Shown: positions 1 through 6,586, counted from the first letter of the stretch. The stretch is DNA of 9,730 nucleotides from Dehalococcoidia bacterium (GCA_016844565.1 JAENJB010000053.1:1-9730), one strand, 5' to 3'. The notes: generated from the sequence alone by a model not told the origin. Program-made: numbers and translations.

Positions 1-1
1 G

Positions 2-682
2 ACGCGTGACGCCGTCGATACCGTCCTCATGTACGGAGACCGACGCCTCCTATTGATAGATACGGCGGGACTGCGGAAGAGGGGGAGGATCGTGCCCGGA
101 GTCGAGAGGTACAGCGCCCTCCGTTCCCTCCGGGCTATCGCCCGCTCCGATGTAGTCCTGCTGGTAATTGATGCCACCGAGCCCGATACCATTCAGGACT
201 GGCATGTCGCTGGCTACATCCAGCAGGCTCTGAAGGGGATGGTGGTGGTGGTCAACAAGTGGGACCTCGCCCAGGGCGTTGACCACCTGGAGCTGACCCA
301 GGGGTTGCAGCGCCGGTTGCGTTTCATGCCCGGCACTCCCGTCCTGTTCACATCGGCCCTGCTGGGACAGGGAGTAGGCGAAGTCCTGCCCCGGGTCGTC
401 AGTGTCTTCGAGGAGCGGAACAAGCGCGTTCCCGACCAGGTGCTTGACGCCTATATCAAAGAGGCGGTGGCCTCTCACAATCTGCCTCGCTCAGGCAATA
501 GGCAGTTCGCCCTGTTCAAGGTATCTCAGGTGGCGGTTAATCCTCCTACCTTTCTCTTCGTGGTCAACGATGCCCGCCTGGTGAATTTTTCCTACCGGCG
601 GTTCCTGGTGAACAGACTGCGAGAGCTGTTCGGCTTCGCCGGCACGCCACTGAAGTTCATCTTTCAGGACCGAGGTGAATAA
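2..682 (+). CDS. der: GTPase Der (EngA), C-terminal half, 5' truncated by window edge
   Basis: Der is a double-domain GTPase needed for maturation of the large ribosomal subunit. Only the last 226 residues are present. The frame is open from base 2 and begins inside the second GTPase domain at switch I (TRDAVDT), so the ATG at 29 is internal and not a start. Visible motifs are G3 (DTAGLRKRG, about residues 20-28 of the fragment), G4 (NKWD) and G5 (SALLGQG). They are followed by the C-terminal KH-like RNA-binding domain with the family signature PPTFLFVVND, then NFSYRRFLVNRLRE and GFAGTPLKFIF. The stop TAA at 680-682 overlaps the plsY start in TAATG, suggesting translational coupling. Nothing in the visible part is degenerate. 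The identity is firm from the GTPase plus KH arrangement. Confidence 0.96.
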   Translation, partial: TRDAVDTVLMYGDRRLLLIDTAGLRKRGRIVPGVERYSALRSLRAIARSDVVLLVIDATEPDTIQDWHVAGYIQQALKGMVVVVNKWDLAQGVDHLELTQGLQRRLRFMPGTPVLFTSALLGQGVGEVLPRVVSVFEERNKRVPDQVLDAYIKEAVASHNLPRSGNRQFALFKVSQVAVNPPTFLFVVNDARLVNFSYRRFLVNRLRELFGFAGTPLKFIFQDRGE

Positions 683-1338
683 TGAGTGACATTATCTTTG
701 CCCTGGTGGCCATCCTTCTCTTCGGCTATCTGCTCGGCGCCATTCCCTTCGGCTTCATTCTCACCCAGCTATTTCGCGGTGTCGATGTCACCTCCCAGGG
801 TAGCGGGCGAACGGGGGCTACGAATGTACTCCGAGCAGCCGGATGGAAGGCTGCCGTCGCGGTAGTGCTGCTGGATGCCGCCAAGGCGGCTAGTGCGGTC
901 TATCTGTCTAAAATTATCATCGGCGCGAGCGATCAGCTGGTGGCGGAGGGCATCTACCTCTTTCGAGGCGCACAGATCCTGGCCGCCATGGCGGCAGTGG
1001 TGGGACACAACTGGTCGATCTTCCTCGATTTCAAGGGGGGTCGAGGTGTAGTAGCTTTCCTGGGCGGCCTCTTCGCCCTCTCTCCTGCCGCAGCCTTATT
1101 CGGGGGGGAGATGCTCCTCCTGGTCGCCGGACTGACCCGTTATGTCTCTTTAGGCTCGCTGGTTGGGACAGTGGCGGCCTGGGCCTTGCTGGTGCCTCTA
1201 GTGCTTTTCAGTCGGCATCCTGCCGAGTATCTTCTCTATGCCCTCGCCGGGGCACTCCTCATTCTCTTTCAACACCGGGACAACGTCTCCCGGCTGCTTG
1301 CCGGGACTGAACGGAAGATGGGGAAGACCAGAGGCTGA
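682..1338 (+). CDS. plsY: Acyl-phosphate:glycerol-3-phosphate acyltransferase PlsY
   Basis: PlsY is an integral membrane enzyme that transfers an acyl group from acyl-phosphate to glycerol-3-phosphate, making lysophosphatidic acid, the first step of phospholipid synthesis. At 218 residues it has the normal family length and is strongly hydrophobic, with about five membrane segments starting near residues 4, 52, 95, 125 and 158. The conserved loops are readable: GSGRTGATN at about 40-48 (usual form GSGNIGATN), GHNWSIFLDFKGGRG at about 108-122, and QHRDNVSRLLAGTE at about 197-210. The ATG at 682 overlaps the der stop codon by one base, and GAGGTG just upstream can serve as ribosome binding site. 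GpsA, encoded 27 bases downstream, makes its substrate. The N-to-R and I-to-T changes in the first loop are mild departures from the motif. Confidence 0.95.
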   Translation: MSDIIFALVAILLFGYLLGAIPFGFILTQLFRGVDVTSQGSGRTGATNVLRAAGWKAAVAVVLLDAAKAASAVYLSKIIIGASDQLVAEGIYLFRGAQILAAMAAVVGHNWSIFLDFKGGRGVVAFLGGLFALSPAAALFGGEMLLLVAGLTRYVSLGSLVGTVAAWALLVPLVLFSRHPAEYLLYALAGALLILFQHRDNVSRLLAGTERKMGKTRG

Positions 1339-1365
1339 CCCGCCAGGTAAGCCTCACCCACAGTC

Positions 1366-2406
1366 ATGCCCAAGATAGCCATCCTCGGCACCACTTCCTG
1401 GGGCACCACCCTGGGCATCGTGCTCGCCCGCAAGGGAATGAGGGTCAGCCTCTGGGGCAGGACCGAAGAGGAAAGCGAGGCTCTGGAACAGACCCGGGTC
1501 AACCGGGACCTTCTGCCGGGCATCTCCTTTCCCAAACGTCTATCCGTCAGCGCCGGCCTGAGTGAAACCCTTTCTGGAGCTGTGCTGACCATTCTGGCGG
1601 TGCCTGCCCAGAGGCTGAGAACCAACATCCGGCAGGCAGCAGACTATCTCGAACCGTCCACCATGGTGATGAGCGCGGCCAAGGGCCTGGAGATGGGCAG
1701 CGGACTGCGGATGAGCGAAGTCATCGCCGAAGAGATTCCCTCCCCGTGTCACGCCGGCATATGTGTCATTTCCGGACCGAACCTGGCGCGTGAGATCGCC
1801 CAGGGGTTGCCTGCAGCCACCGTGGTGGCGGCACGGGACATGAAGGTGGCGCGCCAGGCCGGCAATTTGCTCGCCAGCCGCAATCTCGGCGTTTTCCTCA
1901 ACACCGACATGGTCGGAGTGGAGCTCGGAGGAGCCCTGAAGAACATCATCGCCCTCGGCGCAGGCATCTCCGATGGGTTGAGTCTGGGCGACAATGCCAA
2001 GGCGGCGCTAATTACCCGGGGCTGGGCTGAAATAATGGCCCTGGGCGTGGCCATGGGGGCCGATCCCCTCACCTTCTCCGGCCTTGCCGGTCTTGGAGAC
2101 CTGGTGGCCACCTGCGCCAGTCCTCTCAGCCGTAACCATTATGTCGGCAGCGAGCTGGCCAGCGGAAGGTCGCTGGATGACATCCTGGCTGGAATGTCCG
2201 GCGTCGCCGAAGGCGTGGACACCACACGCGTTGCTCGCCAGCTATCTCGCAAGCTTCGGGTGGACATGCCCATCACCGACCTCATCTACCGGATACTATT
2301 CGAGGGCCTGGCCCCCGACCGCGCGCTCAGCCATCTGAAAGCCCTGATCAGGCCGCGGCACGAGCTCGGCGGCCTGGCCTCCCATTCCGCGATGCCTAAG
2401 CTCTAA
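1366..2406 (+). CDS. gpsA: NAD(P)-dependent glycerol-3-phosphate dehydrogenase GpsA
   Basis: GpsA reduces dihydroxyacetone phosphate to glycerol-3-phosphate in the cytoplasm, supplying PlsY. The protein has 346 residues, as expected. The N-terminal Rossmann fold opens with GTTSWGTTL at residues 8-16, where most bacteria have GAGSWGTAL, so the second glycine of GxGxWG is replaced by threonine. From memory Dehalococcoides GpsA has a similar GTTTWG, so this looks like a lineage trait and not damage. Other family signatures are SAAKGLE (103-109), SGPN (136-139), the catalytic lysine in GGALKNIIALGAG (K192), GDNAKAALITRG (208-219), GLAGLGDL (239-246), SRNH (255-258) and VAEGVDTT (280-287). The ATG at 1366 has only a weak ribosome binding site (AGGTAAG, about 15 bases upstream), so it is probably translated as part of the der-plsY-gpsA message. 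The C-terminal tail after about residue 330 is lineage-variable. Confidence 0.95.
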   Translation: MPKIAILGTTSWGTTLGIVLARKGMRVSLWGRTEEESEALEQTRVNRDLLPGISFPKRLSVSAGLSETLSGAVLTILAVPAQRLRTNIRQAADYLEPSTMVMSAAKGLEMGSGLRMSEVIAEEIPSPCHAGICVISGPNLAREIAQGLPAATVVAARDMKVARQAGNLLASRNLGVFLNTDMVGVELGGALKNIIALGAGISDGLSLGDNAKAALITRGWAEIMALGVAMGADPLTFSGLAGLGDLVATCASPLSRNHYVGSELASGRSLDDILAGMSGVAEGVDTTRVARQLSRKLRVDMPITDLIYRILFEGLAPDRALSHLKALIRPRHELGGLASHSAMPKL

Positions 2407-2433
2407 GAACGTCCTTGCGCTTGGCGCCGTGTA

Positions 2434-2610
2434 TCATTGCGTCCTCTCCCCCCTGGAGGGGGAGAGTTAGACTTGTCCTGAGCTTGTCGAAGGAGAGAGA
2501 GGGCCTTTCTCAAGGACTTCACCCTCTCCCTTACCCTCTCCCGTCAAGGGAGAGGGGAGCACGGACGGATTGCTTCGTCCTCCGCCTGCGGCGGATGGGC
2601 TCGCAGTGAC
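2434..2610. repeat. MITE-like palindromic element A, carrying composite repeat copy 1
   Basis: The ends are TCATTGCG (2434-2441) and CGCAGTGA (2602-2609), inverted with one mismatch. They correspond to the GTCATTGCGAG/CTCGCAATGAC ends of the element at 5921-6031. The right arm starts with GGATTGCTTCG (2567-2577), shared exactly with 5993-6003 and 9295-9305, and holds a perfect small palindrome TCCGCC-TGC-GGCGGA (2581-2595). The left arm after TCATTGCG is replaced by composite repeat copy 1. No transposase is encoded, so if mobile it would depend on an enzyme encoded elsewhere. Confidence 0.7.
2444..2557 (+). repeat. Composite CTCTCC repeat, copy 1
   Basis: The order of parts is: hairpin CTCTCCCCC-CTGGA-GGGGGAGAG (2444-2466), TTAGA, a module containing TGTCCTGAGCTTGTCGAAGG (within 2474-2494), AGAGAG, about 20 variable bases, TTCACCCTCTCCCTTA, and hairpin CCCTCTCCC-GTCAA-GGGAGAGGG (2534-2556). 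The same order appears at 2670-2761 without the internal module, and at 9161-9283 inverted with it. Either hairpin could terminate gpsA transcription, though no T tract follows. Confidence 0.8.
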
Positions 2611-2669
2611 GGACCAGACACCGCCAGACCACGAACCTGGGCTCTGCTTGCACAGAAAGCCAGGCAATC

Positions 2670-2761
2670 CTCTCCCCCCTTGAGGGGGAGAGTTAGAGAG
2701 AGGGGGCCTTAGCTTATGCCGATATTTCACCCTCACCTAACCTCTCCCGTCGAGGGAGAGG
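2670..2761 (+). repeat. Composite CTCTCC repeat, copy 2 (lacks the 22-base module)
   Basis: It begins with hairpin CTCTCCCCC-CTTGA-GGGGGAGAG (2670-2692), then TTAGAGAGAG directly, about 25 variable bases, TTTCACCCTCACCTAA, and ends with hairpin CCTCTCCC-GTCGA-GGGAGAGG (2741-2761). Compared with copy 1, the segment between TTAGA and GAGAG is cleanly missing. The right hairpin lies 38 bases past the dnaJ stop on the - strand and is the best candidate for the end of the heat-shock transcript, but it is followed by TTAGGTGAGG and not by a T tract. Confidence 0.75.
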
Positions 2762-2798
2762 AATTCTTTCATCGTATAAGGACTGCTGCAACTGAGTA

Positions 2799-3890
2799 CT
2801 AATCAGGCACTGCCTGGTCCGCCGAGGGCTTGCCCAGACTGGCCGCCAGCTCCTGCAGCAGACGGCGCTCTTTATCCTTGAGAGAGCGGGGTGTGACCAC
2901 GAAGACCTTAACCAGCTGGTCTCCCCGGCCGTCCCGATGCGTCAGATGAGGAAAGCCCTTGCCTTTCAACTTGAACACTGTTCCCGTCTGGGTGCCCGCC
3001 GGTATTTTCACCCTGGCACTACCCTCAACAGTCGGCGTCTCCACCTCATCCCCCAAGGCAGCCTGGGCGATATTAATGGGGAGGTTGTAGAGGACGTTGT
3101 CCTCCTCCCGGCGGAAGAGCTTGTGCGGCTGCATCGAGACCGCTATGTAGATGTCTCCCGGCGGGCCGCCACCGCCACCAGCTTCCCCTTCCCCTCTGAG
3201 CCTTATCTGGGAGCCATCGTCAACCCCGGCCGGTATGTCCACCACAAGACGCCGTTTCATCTTCTCCCGTCCGGAGCCGCGGCACTGCGGGCAATGGTCG
3301 GTAATTATCGCCCCCTCCCCTCGGCAGCGCTCGCAAGGGGCGACGTTCACAAACTGACCGAAGAAGCTCTGCTGCACCCGCCTGACCTGTCCCGAGCCCT
3401 GACAATTAGGGCATTTCTGGGCCTGGCTTCCCTGTTTCAGCCTGGTGCCATGACAGAGGGAGCACACTTCCAAGCGCTCCACTTCCAGCTCTCGTTCAAC
3501 CCCTCTCATCGCCTCCTCGAATGTAACGGTAAAGCGGTAACGCAGGTCGGCCCCGACGCGGGGTTCCCTTGCTCTGGAGGTGGTGGCAGCACCGCCGAAG
3601 AACGCATCAAAGATGTCTCCGAAACCTCCGAAGGCGTCAAAGCCCTCGAAACCCCTTCCGCCGGCTCCCGCCGCAGCATGCCCAAAACGGTCATACTGTG
3701 CCCTCTTGTCGGCGTTAGAAAGGACCTCATAGGCCTCGTTGATTTCCTTGAACTTGTCCCCTGACCCGCCGTCGCTGTTGTGGTCCGGGTGGTACTGGAA
3801 AGCTAGCTTGCGAAAGGCGCGCTTGATTTCTTCCTCGGTCGCCGTCCGGGGAAGGCCCAGTACCTCGTAGTAATCTCGCTTGTCAGACAT
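2799..3890 (-). CDS. dnaJ: Chaperone DnaJ (Hsp40), zinc-finger type
   Basis: DnaJ delivers unfolded proteins to DnaK and stimulates its ATPase. The 363-residue protein has the full class I layout: J domain (about 5-70) with the essential HPD at 34-36, a Gly/Phe-rich linker (about 74-100) with DIFDAFFGG, a zinc domain with four cysteine pairs (C143/C146, C160/C163, C186/C189, C200/C203), and the C-terminal substrate-binding and dimerization domains ending in GRGDQLVKV. The first CxxCxGxG repeat reads CSLCHGTR, arginine replacing the last glycine; all eight zinc ligands are intact. The start at 3890 gives the usual MSDKRDYYEVLG; no good Shine-Dalgarno is visible just upstream. It is the last gene of the operon, separated from dnaK by 76 bases that contain a perfect hairpin (3909-3935). 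Confidence 0.97.
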   Translation of the reverse strand: MSDKRDYYEVLGLPRTATEEEIKRAFRKLAFQYHPDHNSDGGSGDKFKEINEAYEVLSNADKRAQYDRFGHAAAGAGGRGFEGFDAFGGFGDIFDAFFGGAATTSRAREPRVGADLRYRFTVTFEEAMRGVERELEVERLEVCSLCHGTRLKQGSQAQKCPNCQGSGQVRRVQQSFFGQFVNVAPCERCRGEGAIITDHCPQCRGSGREKMKRRLVVDIPAGVDDGSQIRLRGEGEAGGGGGPPGDIYIAVSMQPHKLFRREEDNVLYNLPINIAQAALGDEVETPTVEGSARVKIPAGTQTGTVFKLKGKGFPHLTHRDGRGDQLVKVFVVTPRSLKDKERRLLQELAASLGKPSADQAVPD

Positions 3891-3908
3891 CTATCGAACC
3901 CACATAAA

Positions 3909-3935
3909 CCAGAGAGGGGCCTCGCCCCTCTCTGG
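3909..3935 (-). repeat. Perfect 12-bp hairpin in the dnaK-dnaJ gap
   Basis: CCAGAGAGGGGC (3909-3920) and GCCCCTCTCTGG (3924-3935) pair perfectly around the loop CTC. In the direction of the operon only TTT follows the stem, so full termination looks unlikely. It may instead slow polymerase or block 3' exonuclease, lowering dnaJ relative to dnaK. The same hairpin type with the same flank (ACTCTTCC after the right arm on the + strand) occurs at 9396-9424, so it belongs to a repeat family. Confidence 0.75.
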
Positions 3936-3966
3936 TAGTACTCTTCCGATACATTATAGACGGTTT

Positions 3967-5883
3967 TCAGACCTCGCGGAACTCCCCCTCCACCGTCCCA
4001 CCCTCCCCACCCTTCGGCGGGGCCCCACCACCCTCGCCCCCGCCCGGCGCCACCCCACCTTGTCCGCCTGGAGCGCCGCCGCCAGACTGGTATACCGCGG
4101 TACCCACCTGCTGCAAGGCCTGGGACAGCTCCTCGACAGTGCGGCGAAGATGGTCTGTATCTTTGGCCTGAAGCGCTGAGCGCACCGCCGCTACCTTACC
4201 CTCTACCTGTTGCCTGAGATCGGCGGGCACCTTGTCGCCGTGCTCCCGCAGCATCTTCTCCGCATTGTAGGTCATGTTGTCGGCCTGGTTGCGCAGCTCC
4301 ACCTCCTCGCGCCTTTTCGTGTCCTCGGCAGCATGTTTCTCCCCGTCATTCTTCATCCGCTCCATTTCCTCTTTGGACAGGCCGCCGGAAGCGGTAATGG
4401 TGATCTTTTGCTCCTTGCCGGTACCCTTATCATGGGCCCGCACACTGAGGATGCCGTTGGCGTCGATATCGAATGTGACCTCAACCTGAGGGACCCCTCT
4501 TGGCGCAGGCAGCAAGCCGTCCAGGATGAACTTGCCCAGACTGCGGTTGTCTGCTGCCATGGGGCGCTCGCCCTGAAGGACATGAATTTCCACGCTGGGC
4601 TGGTTGTCCGTAGCGGTACTGAAGACCTGGCTCTTGGAGGTCGGGATGGTGGTATTGCGCGGTATCAGTGGAGTAGCTATGCCGCCCAGCGTCTCGAGAC
4701 CAAGGGTCAGGGGAGTAACATCCAGCAGCAGTACTTCTCTCACCTGCCCCTTGAGCACTCCGGCCTGGATGGCCGCTCCGATGGCTACCACCTCGTCGGG
4801 GTTGACTCCCTTGTGGGGCTCCCGCCCGAAGAACTGCTTCACCTTCTCGTGCATGAGAGGCATCCGGGTTGGTCCGCCCACCAGAATGACGTTATTCACT
4901 TTGTCGGCGGTGAGGCCGGCGTCAGTCAGGGCCTGCCGGCACGGTCCGAAGGTCTTCTCAATGAGGTCGCCGACCAGTTGCTCCAGCTTGGCCCGCGTGA
5001 GAGTGATGTTAAGGTGCTTGGGCCCGCTGGCATCGGCGGTGACGAAGGGAAGGTTGATATCGGTCTGCATCACCGTCGAGAGCTCTACCTTGGCCTTCTC
5101 AGCGGCATCCTTCAACCTCTGAAGCGCCATGCGGTCCTGTCTCAGGTCAATCCCCGATTCCTTCTTGAACTCGGTGCACAGCCAGTCGATGATGCGCTGG
5201 TCGTAGTCCTCGCTGCCCAGATGGGTATCTCCGTTGGTGGACTTCACCTGGAAGGTGCCCTCGCCGATTTCCAGAATGGAGACGTCGAAGGTGCCTCCAC
5301 CCTCATCATACACGGCAATAGTCTCGTCTTTCCTCTTGTCCAGGCCGTAGGCCAGAGAGGCGGCCGTGGGCTCGTTGATGATACGCAGCACATTCAGTCC
5401 GGCTATGGCGCCGGCATCCTTGGTGGCCTGACGCTGGCTATCGTTGAAATAGGCGGGTACGGTGACGACCGCCTCGGTCACGGGCTCCCCCAGGTAAGCC
5501 TCGGCATCGGATTTCAGCTTCTGAAGAATCATGGCCGAGATTTCGGGCGGGCTGTACTCCTTGCCTGCCATCACCACCCGGACATCACCATTCGGCGCGC
5601 GGTTCAGCTTGAAAGGGAACAGCTTCATATCGTACTGCACCGTGGGCTCTTCGAACTTGCGTCCCATCAGGCGTTTCACCTGAAAGATGGTGTTCTCCGG
5701 ATTGGTGATCCTCTGGCGCTTGGCCAGCTGCCCTACCAGTCGCTCCCCGGTCTTGCTCATGGCGACCATGGAAGGCGTGATGCGCTCTCCCTCGCGATTG
5801 GGGATGACTTTGGGTTCGCCGCCTTCCATGACTGCCATACAGCTCTTGGTAGTGCCCAAATCTATGCCGATTGCTTTAGACAT
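3967..5883 (-). CDS. dnaK: Chaperone DnaK (Hsp70)
   Basis: DnaK is the ATP-driven cytoplasmic Hsp70 that binds exposed hydrophobic segments, working with DnaJ and GrpE. The 638-residue protein is full length: nucleotide-binding domain (about 1-375) beginning GIDLGTTKSCMAV, with VPAYFNDSQRQATKDAG, INEPTAASLAYG and the VGGPTRMP motif; the linker VLLLDVTPLTLGLETLGG; the peptide-binding domain with IPRNTTIPTSKSQVFSTA; a helical lid; and a long Gly-rich tail ending EGEFREV. The region around 75-105 (RKFEEPTVQYDMKLFPFK) is the insert typical of diderm-type DnaK and absent from Bacillus. Two positions are unusual: phosphate motif YDEGGGTFD (E194, usually Leu or another hydrophobic) and HLGSED (S224, usually Gly). 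A good ribosome binding site (AAAGGAG, 7 bases before ATG) fixes the start. Confidence 0.97.
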   Translation of the reverse strand: MSKAIGIDLGTTKSCMAVMEGGEPKVIPNREGERITPSMVAMSKTGERLVGQLAKRQRITNPENTIFQVKRLMGRKFEEPTVQYDMKLFPFKLNRAPNGDVRVVMAGKEYSPPEISAMILQKLKSDAEAYLGEPVTEAVVTVPAYFNDSQRQATKDAGAIAGLNVLRIINEPTAASLAYGLDKRKDETIAVYDEGGGTFDVSILEIGEGTFQVKSTNGDTHLGSEDYDQRIIDWLCTEFKKESGIDLRQDRMALQRLKDAAEKAKVELSTVMQTDINLPFVTADASGPKHLNITLTRAKLEQLVGDLIEKTFGPCRQALTDAGLTADKVNNVILVGGPTRMPLMHEKVKQFFGREPHKGVNPDEVVAIGAAIQAGVLKGQVREVLLLDVTPLTLGLETLGGIATPLIPRNTTIPTSKSQVFSTATDNQPSVEIHVLQGERPMAADNRSLGKFILDGLLPAPRGVPQVEVTFDIDANGILSVRAHDKGTGKEQKITITASGGLSKEEMERMKNDGEKHAAEDTKRREEVELRNQADNMTYNAEKMLREHGDKVPADLRQQVEGKVAAVRSALQAKDTDHLRRTVEELSQALQQVGTAVYQSGGGAPGGQGGVAPGGGEGGGAPPKGGEGGTVEGEFREV

Positions 5884-5897
5884 GATAATTCTCCTTT
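5884..5897 (-). promoter_or_regulatory. Ribosome binding site of dnaK
   Basis: On the - strand AAAGGAG is followed by AATTATC and the dnaK ATG, giving near-ideal spacing and confirming the start at 5883. Confidence 0.85.
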
Positions 5898-5920
5898 ATG
5901 ATATTGCCCGGTAACCAAAC

Positions 5921-6031
5921 TGTCATTGCGAGAGAAGCGAAACAATCCGCCCGTCTTTCCCTCTCCTTCCAGGGGAGAGAGGACGGGTTTCCGGATTGCT
6001 TCGGCCCTACCCGTGGGGCCTCGCAATGACG
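5921..6031. repeat. MITE-like palindromic element B in the grpE-dnaK gap
   Basis: This is the most complete copy. Outer arms GTCATTGCGAG (5922-5932) and CTCGCAATGAC (6020-6030) are perfect inverted repeats. Inner arms CGAAACAATCC (5938-5948) and GGATTGCTTCG (5993-6003) pair with one mismatch. Between them lie CCCGTC (5950-5955) and GACGGG (5982-5987) around a CTCTCC/GGAGAG core, so a nested stem of the whole element is possible. It has no coding capacity. The conserved tail continues as GCATCAGAC (compare GGACCAGAC at 2611-2619), which runs through the grpE stop codon (6034-6036). Confidence 0.85.
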
Positions 6032-6033
6032 CA

Positions 6034-6573
6034 TCAGACATTCTCCTTTTCTTCTTCCTCCTCCTTCCCTTTTCCCACCACCACCAGAGCGGGACGAAGC
6101 ACCCGCTCAGAGAGCCGGTACCCCTTTTGCAGCTCCGCCAGCACTATCCCCTCTTCCCCATCGGCGAACCTCACCGCTTCGTGCAGGGTGGGCTCGAATG
6201 GTTGCCCTCTGGTCTTGACTTCCGTCAGGCCCTGCCTTTCCAGGATGGCGCGCAGCTTGCGATAGATAAGCTGTATCCCTTCTATCCAGGTCAGGCCACT
6301 CAGCTCGGGCGGCAGGGAAAGGAAGCCCCGCTCCAGATCATCGAGCACCGGCAGCAACTCCAGTACCAGGGCTGCCAGTGTCCTCTGAGCTGTATCCCCT
6401 TTCTCCTGTTCGGCCCTCTTCTTATAGTTGATGAAGTCGGCTTCGGCCCTCTGCCAATTCGCCAGAAAGCCCGCCGCCTTGGAGCGCGCTTCCTCCAACT
6501 GCTTCTGCGCGTCCTCCTTCGGGAGCGCCGCCTCCTGGTTTTTGGCCTCTGCAGACGTCTGTTCCTGGCTCAA
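6034..6573 (-). CDS. grpE: Nucleotide exchange factor GrpE
   Basis: GrpE is the dimeric exchange factor that releases ADP from DnaK. From the TTG start proposed here it has 179 residues, a normal length. An acidic, Gln/Glu/Ala-rich N-terminus leads into the long coiled-coil helix (about 20-65, LEEARSKAAGFLANWQRAEA), then LELLPVLDDLERG, and a C-terminal beta domain with GQPFEPTLHEAV, LQKGYRLSERVLRPALVVV and a charged tail KEEEEEKENV. The TTG at 6573 is chosen because GAGGAG lies 7 bases before it. An ATG at 6624 would add 17 residues (MVRLIRPIAKQL...), but it has no Shine-Dalgarno and directly adjoins a partial repeat (6626-6651). The stop lies in the tail of the palindromic element B, so the last codons may be repeat-derived. 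Confidence 0.93.
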   Translation of the reverse strand: MSQEQTSAEAKNQEAALPKEDAQKQLEEARSKAAGFLANWQRAEADFINYKKRAEQEKGDTAQRTLAALVLELLPVLDDLERGFLSLPPELSGLTWIEGIQLIYRKLRAILERQGLTEVKTRGQPFEPTLHEAVRFADGEEGIVLAELQKGYRLSERVLRPALVVVGKGKEEEEEKENV

Positions 6574-6586
6574 GTCTATGCTCCTC
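6574..6586 (-). promoter_or_regulatory. Ribosome binding site deciding the grpE start (TTG)
   Basis: GAGGAG on the - strand (6586-6581) is followed by 7 bases and TTG at 6573. No comparable site precedes the upstream in-frame ATG at 6624, so the shorter protein is favoured. Confidence 0.7.

Larger units (their letters stand above)
2407..2798. other. Repeat-filled gap between convergent gpsA and dnaJ
   Basis: This 392-base stretch has no convincing gene; the open frames crossing it are low-complexity readings of CTCTCC-type repeats. It holds one MITE-like element containing a composite repeat (2434-2610), a second composite repeat (2670-2761) and about 60 bases of unassigned sequence between them. 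Because gpsA and dnaJ converge here, the hairpins are the only visible candidates for transcription ends on both strands. None has a strong run of T after the stem. Confidence 0.8.

Noticed and set aside
2415..2736. Short frames in the gpsA-dnaJ gap on both strands
   Set aside because: They translate CTCTCC hairpin repeats into low-complexity Pro/Ser/Arg/Gly text and have no ribosome binding site.
2434..2761. CRISPR array from the repeated CTCTCC units
   Set aside because: Repeats are palindromic, unequal in length and spacing, one distant copy is inverted, and there are no uniform spacers or cas genes.
2937..3764. A 275-residue + strand frame across dnaJ
   Set aside because: Shadow of dnaJ on the opposite strand; no start signal or domain.
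3975..4085. Gly/Pro-rich end of dnaK as a possible frameshift or foreign insertion
   Set aside because: Gly-rich tails ending in a short acidic EGEFREV-like motif are normal for DnaK; the frame stays open and the stop is in place.
4210..5901. A 563-residue open frame on the + strand across dnaK
   Set aside because: It is antisense to an unmistakable dnaK. Long antisense frames are common in GC-rich genes with strong codon bias, and the translation shows no recognisable domain.
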